Shown: positions 16,758-21,897 of the stretch, piece by piece
Layout of the letters: each line of letters begins with the position of its first letter
Position numbering within the stretch: position 1 is the stretch's first letter
Assembly: GCA_937898715.1 (NCBI GenBank)
Contig: CALEKA010000003.1
Span: 1 to 21,897, forward strand
Direction of reading: 5' to 3'
DNA: 21,897 nucleotides
DNA from: an uncultured Prevotella sp.
Lineage (GTDB): Bacteria; Bacteroidota; Bacteroidia; Bacteroidales; Bacteroidaceae
Program-made: the position numbers and the translations under genes
Notes under the pieces: generated by a model
The model's input: the letters and a program-made list of their open reading frames with translations, nothing else
Databases searched by the model: none
Told to the model about the DNA's origin: nothing

Positions 16758-17432
16758 CTAGAAATCATCAGGATCTTTAATGTATTTCCTAGAGAAGCTC
16801 ACATAATTTCCGGTGTCTGATCTGAACTCACCTGATGCATAAACAGTACCACTATAATATGGGGAATCCCAATAAACTGGACCAGATATATAAAAGCGGT
16901 AATCTTTTTCATCGTTAAAATATCCACCATACTTCTCCTGAAAGTTGCCTTGACATGATGTTGCCCCAGACGACATATATAAAAAACCACTGCCATTGAC
17001 TAATTGCAACTCAAAATAGCCTGAAATGACTTCTGTATAAGCTGATTGAGGGGTATCACACAAGAAGCAAACCTTGCCATCTGACATATATTCTACTCCT
17101 TGCATTTTCCTACGTATTGAAATTCTATTTCTAGTCTTTGCTGTTGTAGCAGACTTTGGGGTAGAGAACTGCACAACCCTGTCACATGATTTGGCAAAGC
17201 TCTGATAGTCCTTTTCCATCTGTTCAACGGTCAAGGTTTCTGCTATTTTGTCAATGTTCTCCGCTTTAAGATGCAGGTCTACATTGTATTTTTTTGCAAG
17301 ATCCTTGCTCTTTTTGAGCAGAATCTGTGTTTTTGTTTGACTTTGCTGAGCGTCATCTGATGAGCATGCATAAATTGCACATGAGATAAGTACAGCTGTA
17401 AATATAGCCAAGATGATTTTTATCTTTTTCAT
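16758..17432 (-). CDS. Hypothetical lipoprotein, probably surface-exposed
   Basis: I do not recognise the family of this 224-residue protein. The N-terminus MKKIKIILAIFTAVLIS is a signal sequence, followed by a lipobox with C23 (IYAC) as the likeliest acylated residue; C18 is the alternative. The residues after C23 are Ser-Ser-Asp-Asp, close to the lipoprotein export signal that sends Bacteroidota lipoproteins to the cell surface. Residues 30-90 are Lys/Glu-rich and helical in appearance, and the second half is rich in Tyr, Gly and Ser and probably beta-sheet. It has its own promoter and terminator, so it is a one-gene unit. A 20-bp near-palindrome covers its predicted start of transcription. 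Confidence 0.75.
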   Translation of the reverse strand: MKKIKIILAIFTAVLISCAIYACSSDDAQQSQTKTQILLKKSKDLAKKYNVDLHLKAENIDKIAETLTVEQMEKDYQSFAKSCDRVVQFSTPKSATTAKTRNRISIRRKMQGVEYMSDGKVCFLCDTPQSAYTEVISGYFELQLVNGSGFLYMSSGATSCQGNFQEKYGGYFNDEKDYRFYISGPVYWDSPYYSGTVYASGEFRSDTGNYVSFSRKYIKDPDDF

Positions 17433-17463
17433 TGTAACTATTTTAAATGTTTATAGATGTGCA

Positions 17464-17483
17464 GTAGCTTATCGATATGCTAC
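17464..17483. promoter_or_regulatory. Near-palindromic candidate operator
   Basis: GTAGCTTATCGATATGCTAC is a 20-bp palindrome with one mismatched pair. It begins two bases downstream of the -7 box and covers the predicted start of transcription near 17479. That placement is where a repressor would bind; as RNA it would be a hairpin at the 5' end of the message. Confidence 0.45.
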
Positions 17484-17485
17484 CA

Positions 17486-17517
17486 CAAAGATAGTACTAA
17501 ATTAAACAGATTGCAAG
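17486..17517 (-). promoter_or_regulatory. Promoter of the surface lipoprotein gene
   Basis: TATCTTTG (17493-17486) is an exact -7 box, and CTTG (17517-17514) stands 20 bp upstream as a three-of-four match to TTTG. The predicted leader is about 47 nt. Confidence 0.7.
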
Positions 17518-17628
17518 TGTCCCCAACCTGACTGTGACATTTTAAATTTTTAATTTCTCTTGATATTCAAGGAGATAAGCCATTTCAGAAGACGGAATAT
17601 ACATCAAATTGTCACAAAAATTATTTTA

Positions 17629-17790
17629 ATGGATACACTGATTGGTACATATAAGCACAAAGTAACATATGGAAATCATTGGGCTTTTATCGTCATCATC
17701 GGCTGCGTCTCAGCAATTCAAGCAAGCTTGAATGCATTCGACTTGTACGATGATTCAGCCCGTTTTGCCAAATCCGAAATTAAGATGTGA
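17629..17790 (+). CDS. Doubtful 53-codon reading frame
   Basis: An ATG-started frame of 53 codons with a possible membrane segment (WAFIVIIGCVSAIQASL). The codons look ordinary for this genome and the base composition is less AT-rich than its surroundings. There is no promoter match, no recognised family and no partner gene. It could be a remnant of a longer gene or chance. Confidence 0.2.
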   Translation: MDTLIGTYKHKVTYGNHWAFIVIIGCVSAIQASLNAFDLYDDSARFAKSEIKM

Positions 17791-17959
17791 AAGCCTTATC
17801 ACATGCCCACGAGATAAAGAAGACTTTCTTTAGAGAAAACTTCAATTATTAGCAACTTGACTTCAATAGCACCACAAACAACAACTTTAAAGTAAACAAG
17901 GTAGAGATTTGAATATACAACATAACCCTTTCCTGAAATACACTCATGAGTATGGGTAC

Positions 17960-17990
17960 AAAAAAAATTGATTGTCTCACGACAACCAAT
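17960..17990 (-). terminator. Strong intrinsic terminator of the small RNA
   Basis: ATTGGTTGTC and GACAATCAAT pair over 9 bp with a single internal mismatch around a four-base GTGA loop, and run straight into eight T residues on the minus strand. It is the most textbook terminator in the window, yet no protein gene ends near it except dnaJ, 156 bp upstream. Confidence 0.85.
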
Positions 17991-18024
17991 CTTTTACTAA
18001 CCTTAAATCTAATACCATGAAAAA
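17960..18024 (-). ncRNA. Predicted small RNA of about 65 nt
   Basis: A consensus promoter and a strong terminator define a transcript from about 18023 to 17960. The 5' half (TTTTTCATGGTATTAGATTT and AAGGTTAGTAAAAG) is AU-rich and looks unstructured; the 3' third is the terminator hairpin. There is no ribosome-binding or coding capacity of note. I have an impression of having met the ATTAGATTTAAGGTTA segment next to such hairpins in other Bacteroidales genomes, but cannot verify it. The layout, an open 5' seed region followed by a stem and U tail, is that of a trans-acting small RNA; a minimal repeat element is the alternative. Confidence 0.6.
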
Positions 18025-18029
18025 CATTG

Positions 18030-18061
18030 CAAATGTATAGCTTATTAGCTGCTTATGCAAA
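18030..18061 (-). promoter_or_regulatory. Consensus promoter of the small RNA
   Basis: TTTG (18061-18058), a 20-bp spacer and TACATTTG (18037-18030) followed by CA match the Bacteroidota promoter in both boxes. It points leftwards, away from dnaJ and into a short segment with no protein gene, which is why I propose an RNA product. Confidence 0.75.
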
Positions 18062-18145
18062 CAATATGAAAGATTTTCCACATACTTTAATATTATTTTA
18101 TTACATTGCAACAGTTTTGTCATACCGTGTTATCAAAACAGCCAC

Positions 18146-18835
18146 CTATGCTTCATCACGCATCTGCTTGAGCAATTCTTTCTGATGCTCCGTGAGATGC
18201 TGTGGTAATGCCACGTTGTAAGTGATAATCAAATTGCCATACGTGCCATCCGGTTTCTGGAAACCTTTACCACGGAGACGTATCTTTGCGCCATTCTGCG
18301 TTTCAGGTTTTACCTTAAGTTTGAGTTTACCTCCTTGTGTCTGAAGTATAATGTCGCCACCGAGCAAAGCTGTATACATATCTATAGATACCGTGGCATG
18401 AGCATCAAACTGCTCGGGCGAAGCATAGGAGCGAGTGCGCGAACTGCGTCCTGCAGCCTTTCCAAACAAGTCTTCAAAGAATGAAGAGAAGCCCCCTGCT
18501 CCACTTGTAAATTGACTGAAATCAAAGCCATCATCACCCGAACCGCTATAATAGAAATGACCTCCACCATCAGCATCGCGTTGAGCTTGTTGCTGCTCGA
18601 AAACATCTGCCTCACGCCATTGCTCACCATATTTATCATATTTCTTTCTTTTCTCTGGATCGGAAAGTACGGCATAGGCTTCATTCAATGCTTGGAACTT
18701 TGCCTTTGCTTTTGGATCGTCGGGATGCAAATCTGGATGAAACTGCTTCGTACGTTTCAAGTAAGCCTTACGTATGTCGGCTTGTGGTATATCTTTCGAT
18801 ACACCCATAATTTTGTAATAGTCTATAAATGCCAT
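18146..18835 (-). CDS. Compact DnaJ/CbpA-type co-chaperone
   Basis: A J-domain protein that should stimulate the ATPase of an Hsp70 (DnaK). Residues 4-70 are a complete J domain with the HPD motif at 33-35. Residues 88-125 are a Gly/Phe-rich linker, and FEDLFGK closes it. There is no zinc-finger domain, so it belongs with CbpA-type proteins. CbpA proteins usually run to about 300 residues with two C-terminal beta domains; this one has 229 and shows only one (about 144-210, with LKVKPETQNGAKIRLRGKGF and GNLIITYNVALP), so the first substrate-binding domain seems to be missing. The end LTEHQKELLKQMRDEA is a normal terminus, not a frameshift. It diverges from nadC across 187 bp. Confidence 0.9.
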   Translation of the reverse strand: MAFIDYYKIMGVSKDIPQADIRKAYLKRTKQFHPDLHPDDPKAKAKFQALNEAYAVLSDPEKRKKYDKYGEQWREADVFEQQQAQRDADGGGHFYYSGSGDDGFDFSQFTSGAGGFSSFFEDLFGKAAGRSSRTRSYASPEQFDAHATVSIDMYTALLGGDIILQTQGGKLKLKVKPETQNGAKIRLRGKGFQKPDGTYGNLIITYNVALPQHLTEHQKELLKQMRDEA

Positions 18836-18975
18836 AGCTTTGAAGTTTTAATTTGTTACTTATTAAGCATACAAAAGGAATGCCACTTATGCCGTAAGGT
18901 GGAAGTAAATCCACGATTTTTCGCCTATATTACGTTTTTGCCCACGCACTTTATTTATATATGATAGTTTCTTCG

Positions 18976-18983
18976 TAATTTTG
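18976..18983 (+). promoter_or_regulatory. Predicted -7 box for nadC
   Basis: TAATTTTG followed by C matches TAnnTTTG and lies about 40 bp before the nadC ATG. A TTTA near 18952 stands at about the right spacing for the upstream box. Confidence 0.55.
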
Positions 18984-19022
18984 CTCAATAGAATATCCAC
19001 AAATTTATAAAATATAAAGATT

Positions 19023-19871
19023 ATGTACACCGTAGACGAACTCAACGACAAACTGATAGACCTCGCTTTTTCGGAAGATATCGGTGATGGCGACCACACC
19101 ACGCTCTGCTGCATCCCAGAGGATGCCATGGGCAAATCAAAACTATTGATTAAGGAAGAAGGAATCTTGGCAGGCATGCGCATTGCCAAGGAAATATTCC
19201 ACCGCTTTGACCCTACCATGCAGATAGAGCAATTCATGGAAGATGGTGCTCATGTCAAGCCAGGCGATGTGCCCATGATTGTAACAGGAAAAGTACGTTC
19301 ATTGCTTCAGACCGAACGACTAATGCTCAACGTCATGCAGCGTATGAGCGGCATTGCCACGATGACTCAGAAATACGTAAAACGACTCGATGGAACTGGA
19401 ACTCGCGTACTCGATACTCGTAAGACCACCCCGGGCATGCGTATGCTTGAAAAAGAAGCTGTCAAAATTGGCGGAGGATGCAACCATCGTATCGGACTTT
19501 TTGACATGATTCTTCTCAAAGACAATCACGTAGATTTCTGTGGCGGCATCGCTAATGCCTTAGATCGTTGTGCGGCTTATCAGAAAGAGAAAGGTCTTCA
19601 CTTGAAAGTGGAAATAGAATGTCGTTCATTCGATGAGATTAAGCAAGTCATGGCTCATGGCGGAGCAGACCGCATCATGCTCGACAATTTCTCTGTAGCC
19701 GATACGCGTGAAGCTGTAAAATTGATTGACCATAAGTTTGAAACAGAATCGAGCGGCGGCATCACCTATGATACAATCCGCGACTACGCAGAGTGTGGAG
19801 TAGATTATATCTCTGTTGGTGCTTTGACTCATTCTGTCAAAGGACTTGATATGTCATTTAAAGCTTGCTAA
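19023..19871 (+). CDS. nadC: Nicotinate-nucleotide pyrophosphorylase (quinolinate phosphoribosyltransferase)
   Basis: Converts quinolinate and PRPP to nicotinate mononucleotide, the step that commits de novo synthesis to NAD. The 282-residue length is typical. LLQTERLMLNVMQRMSGIAT (94-113) is the family block, followed by DTRKTTPGMR (131-140), GGGCNHRIGLFDMILLKDNH (150-169) with the substrate-binding Arg, His and Lys residues, an acidic pair in VEIEC (196-200), MLDNFS (219-224) and SSGGI (243-247). nadA and nadB are not in the window, so the pathway is split in this genome. The downstream dipeptidase starts 6 bp after the stop, so the pair is co-transcribed, though their roles are unrelated. 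Confidence 0.97.
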   Translation: MYTVDELNDKLIDLAFSEDIGDGDHTTLCCIPEDAMGKSKLLIKEEGILAGMRIAKEIFHRFDPTMQIEQFMEDGAHVKPGDVPMIVTGKVRSLLQTERLMLNVMQRMSGIATMTQKYVKRLDGTGTRVLDTRKTTPGMRMLEKEAVKIGGGCNHRIGLFDMILLKDNHVDFCGGIANALDRCAAYQKEKGLHLKVEIECRSFDEIKQVMAHGGADRIMLDNFSVADTREAVKLIDHKFETESSGGITYDTIRDYAECGVDYISVGALTHSVKGLDMSFKAC

Positions 19872-19877
19872 TCCGTC

Positions 19878-21551
19878 ATGAATTCTCGTTTCTTACAAAA
19901 AGTTCTCTCTGTCGTAGCAGTAAGCACTGCCCTACTCCTTTCACCGACAGACGCTGAGGCATGTACCAACTTCTTAGTTGGTAAAAAGGCTTCTGCCGAT
20001 GGCTCAGCATTTATCACATACAATCAAGATGATTATGGCATGTTTGGTCGTCTTCACTATCTCCCAGCAGCACATCACGCTAAAGGCGCGATGCGTAAGA
20101 TCTACGATGGCGACACCAACCACTATCATGGTGAAATAGCTGAAGCACCTTACACCTATGCCGTTATGGGATATATCAATGAGCACCAAGTAGGCATCAC
20201 CGAGACCACATTCGGTGGACGTAGCGAACTTGAAGACCCTAAAGGCATCATAGACTATGTAAGTCTCATGACCATTGCCCTTCAGCGTTCTAAGACTGCA
20301 CGTGAGGCAATTCAAGTAATGACGTCTTTAGTACAAGAATATGGCTATGCCTCTGAAGGAGAAAGCTTTTCTATAGCCGATCCCAACGAAGTTTGGATCT
20401 TGGAGATGATCGGTAAAGGTCCTAAGGAGAAAGGCGCTGTGTGGGTAGCAGTTCGCATTCCTGATGATTGCATTGCTTGCCACGCCAACCAAAGCCGTAT
20501 CCATCAGTTCAATATGAAGGATAAGAAGAACGTGATGTATGCCAAAGACGTTATCTCCTTTGCTCGCAAACAAGGATACTTCACAGGCAAAGATGCCGAA
20601 TTCTCATTTGCCGATGCTTATGCACCCGCCGACTTCAGTGCTATTCGTTTCTGCGAAACGCGCGTATGGAGTTTCTACAACAAATGGGTAAACGGTATGG
20701 ATCAGTACTTAGATTACGTCGACGGCAAGCACATCGGCCAAGCAAAACCAATGCCCCTCTATTTTAAGCCGAAGCAGAAGCTTTCCTTGCAGGATGTGAT
20801 GAACTCTATGCGTGACCACTATGAAGGCACGCCTTTCGACATCACCCAAGATGTCGGTGCAGGACCTTACGACGCGCCTTATCGCCCCACTCCATTAGTT
20901 TGGGAACACAACGGAAAGAAATATTTCAACGAGCGTCCTATTTCCACTCAGCAGACGGCTGGCTCATACGTGATTCAGATGCGTGCTTCCATGCCCAACG
21001 CTGTAGGAGGCGTGCTTTGGTATGGCAATGACGACCCCAATATGGTAGCTTATACACCCGTGTACTGCAGTGCTTCAAAAGCTCCAGAATGTTACGATCC
21101 GAAGGATGCGAGCGACGTGAAATTCTCTTGGAACTCTGCCTTTTGGGTAGAGAATTGGGTGTCGAATATGACCTACCCGCGTTACTCTCAACTTTTCCCG
21201 AGTGTAAAGGCTGCTCGTGAGGAATTGGAAGATCAATATATCCATCAACAAGCTGAAGTAGAAGCAAAAGCAAATACCCTGCTTGAGCAAGACCCTGCAA
21301 GAGCGAAGGCTTACCTTACCGACTACTCCGCACAATGTGCTAAGCAGATGATGGCACGTTGGAAGCAATTGGGTGAATACCTCATTGTCAAATTCAACGA
21401 TCAAGCGATCAAGCCTGAAAAGGATGGAAAGTATGAAATGACTCCAGACGGATTGGGTAAAGCCGTAGAACGCCCAGGATTCAACAAGAGCTATCGCGAA
21501 GTAATCGTAAAGGAGACTGGCGACAAATATCTGATTCCGTCGGACAAGTAA
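19878..21551 (+). CDS. Secreted C69 family dipeptidase
   Basis: A 557-residue exported peptidase of family C69 (PepD-like, Ntn-hydrolase fold). A signal peptide with a hydrophobic core (SVVAVSTALLLSP) ends at DAEA, and the next residue is C29. Family members use an N-terminal cysteine, freed by maturation, as the nucleophile; here signal peptidase cleavage itself would expose it. CTNFLVGKKASADGSAFITY (29-48) is the classic N-terminal block, with a conserved Asp-Gly-Ser. YGYASEGESFSIADPNEVWI further in is the second family block. The C-terminal 90 residues (from about 455) are Glu/Ala-rich and helical. It would work outside the cytoplasm on short peptides as nutrients. It follows nadC by 6 bp and ends before a hairpin terminator. 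Confidence 0.92.
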   Translation: MNSRFLQKVLSVVAVSTALLLSPTDAEACTNFLVGKKASADGSAFITYNQDDYGMFGRLHYLPAAHHAKGAMRKIYDGDTNHYHGEIAEAPYTYAVMGYINEHQVGITETTFGGRSELEDPKGIIDYVSLMTIALQRSKTAREAIQVMTSLVQEYGYASEGESFSIADPNEVWILEMIGKGPKEKGAVWVAVRIPDDCIACHANQSRIHQFNMKDKKNVMYAKDVISFARKQGYFTGKDAEFSFADAYAPADFSAIRFCETRVWSFYNKWVNGMDQYLDYVDGKHIGQAKPMPLYFKPKQKLSLQDVMNSMRDHYEGTPFDITQDVGAGPYDAPYRPTPLVWEHNGKKYFNERPISTQQTAGSYVIQMRASMPNAVGGVLWYGNDDPNMVAYTPVYCSASKAPECYDPKDASDVKFSWNSAFWVENWVSNMTYPRYSQLFPSVKAAREELEDQYIHQQAEVEAKANTLLEQDPARAKAYLTDYSAQCAKQMMARWKQLGEYLIVKFNDQAIKPEKDGKYEMTPDGLGKAVERPGFNKSYREVIVKETGDKYLIPSDK

Positions 21552-21595
21552 ACCAAACTAACGAGTACATATCAATGCTTAACTTGTATTAGAAG

Positions 21596-21613
21596 CGATG
21601 CAAGGATGCATCG
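21596..21613 (+). repeat. Short perfect hairpin after the dipeptidase gene
   Basis: CGATGCA and TGCATCG pair over 7 bp around an AGGA loop, 45 nt after the stop codon. It has no T run, and the main terminator lies 30 bp further on. Confidence 0.4.
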
Positions 21614-21643
21614 TTCATAACCACAAATCTACTATAGTGTTCA

Positions 21644-21695
21644 AAGGAAGTGGAGACAAAGTAAGATGCTTTGTCCTCACTTCCTTAATGTTTTT
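21644..21695 (+). terminator. Terminator of the nadC-dipeptidase unit
   Basis: AAGGAAGTGGAGACAAAG pairs with CTTTGTCCTCACTTCCTT apart from one two-base internal mismatch, with a seven-base loop and a T5 tract just beyond. On the other strand it could also stop a convergent transcript. Confidence 0.85.
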
Positions 21696-21761
21696 ATATC
21701 TTGCCCAATAGTAGAATCTAAGTAAAATGCGGCATTTCAAACAAGATAAATGGAGTATCTT

Positions 21762-21857
21762 CTAACGCGTGAAATGCGTCGCCATGTACCTATACCATCG
21801 TCCTGCCGTTCTCAAATCATCGTTCATCTGTTTCTGAATGAAGCAGGGCAGACGCAT
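21762..21857 (-). CDS. Doubtful 31-codon reading frame
   Basis: A minus-strand frame from ATG at 21857 encodes a short basic peptide starting MRLPCFIQKQ and ending RWYRYMATHFTR. The frame stays open for eight codons upstream to a TAG near 21883. Its composition (Trp, Tyr, Arg, Met) looks more protein-like than chance, and it converges on the hairpin at 21644-21695, which could serve both strands. It has no recognised family or promoter and may be the broken end of a longer gene. Confidence 0.25.
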   Translation of the reverse strand: MRLPCFIQKQMNDDLRTAGRWYRYMATHFTR

Positions 21858-21897
21858 CAAAATGCGTTCGTCTGTAAAAGCCTAGTCAAGTAGTCCT

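Larger units (their letters stand above)
17433..18145. other. 713-bp region without a confident protein gene
   Basis: This is the longest gap in the window. It holds the lipoprotein promoter and candidate operator at the left, a 53-codon plus-strand frame (17629-17790) and the predicted small-RNA unit (17960-18061). The remaining stretches, 17520-17625 and 17795-17955, are AT-rich and show only short chance-level inverted repeats such as CTTGA/TCAAG at 17559-17571 and the palindrome ACTCATGAGT at 17942-17951. Confidence 0.6.
21552..21897. other. Right-end region after the dipeptidase gene
   Basis: These 346 bp contain the two hairpins described, then a doubtful 31-codon minus-strand frame (21762-21857) inside which ACGCAT/ATGCGT can also pair around a CAAA loop (21852-21867). 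No strong promoter is visible and no gene enters from the right edge in an open frame. Confidence 0.5.

Noticed and set aside
18016..18039. Seven-codon plus-strand leader peptide opposite the small-RNA promoter.
   Set aside because: No promoter reads into it and no regulated gene follows; the same bases form a near-perfect minus-strand promoter.
1..21897. CRISPR array, prophage, complete insertion sequence, toxin-antitoxin or defence system.
   Set aside because: No regularly spaced repeats, integrase, transposase, phage structural genes or paired small toxin/antitoxin genes were seen on either strand.

Overview
This window is chromosomal DNA from a member of the Bacteroidota, most likely of the order Bacteroidales (a Prevotella- or Bacteroides-like organism). 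The evidence is the moderate AT-richness, the absence of Shine-Dalgarno sequences before most starts, the recurrent promoter box TAnnTTTG upstream of genes (in two places with a TTTG box 20 bp or so further upstream), a surface-lipoprotein signal of the Cys-Ser-Ser-Asp-Asp kind, and the protein families themselves (Bacteroidota-type RNase G, HU, MG2-like outer-surface protein). The genus cannot be fixed from the sequence alone.

Layout. Positions 1-49 hold what looks like the first bases of a group IIC intron running off the left edge on the minus strand, placed directly after the terminator of dnaG (91-2088). To the right come a family-4-type glycosyltransferase, a cysteine-rich C_GCAxxG_C_C protein, a divergent small lipoprotein, a TSCPD-domain protein, then yebC and pheT (transcribed pheT to yebC). 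Next is an RNase G gene, a 29-codon gene for a very basic AURKAIP1/COX24-like (mS38/bS22-like) ribosomal-type protein, and an HU gene. rpiB and tkt follow as a two-gene pentose-phosphate unit (tkt first). A 926-residue secreted MG2-like protein and a putative surface lipoprotein come next. After a 0.7-kb non-coding stretch, a compact DnaJ-like protein diverges from nadC and a secreted C69 dipeptidase, which read rightwards with a 6-bp gap.

Most of the window is housekeeping: replication priming, tRNA charging, translation quality control, RNA processing, nucleoid structure, pentose phosphates and NAD synthesis. The more unusual signals are (i) a complete miniature transcription unit of about 65 nt at 17960-18061 with a consensus Bacteroidota promoter and a strong intrinsic terminator, which I read as a small RNA; (ii) the group IIC intron 5' end sitting on a terminator hairpin; (iii) the tiny basic gene between HU and RNase G; and (iv) a 20-bp near-palindrome over the predicted transcription start of the surface lipoprotein. 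No CRISPR array, phage, complete insertion sequence or defence system is visible.
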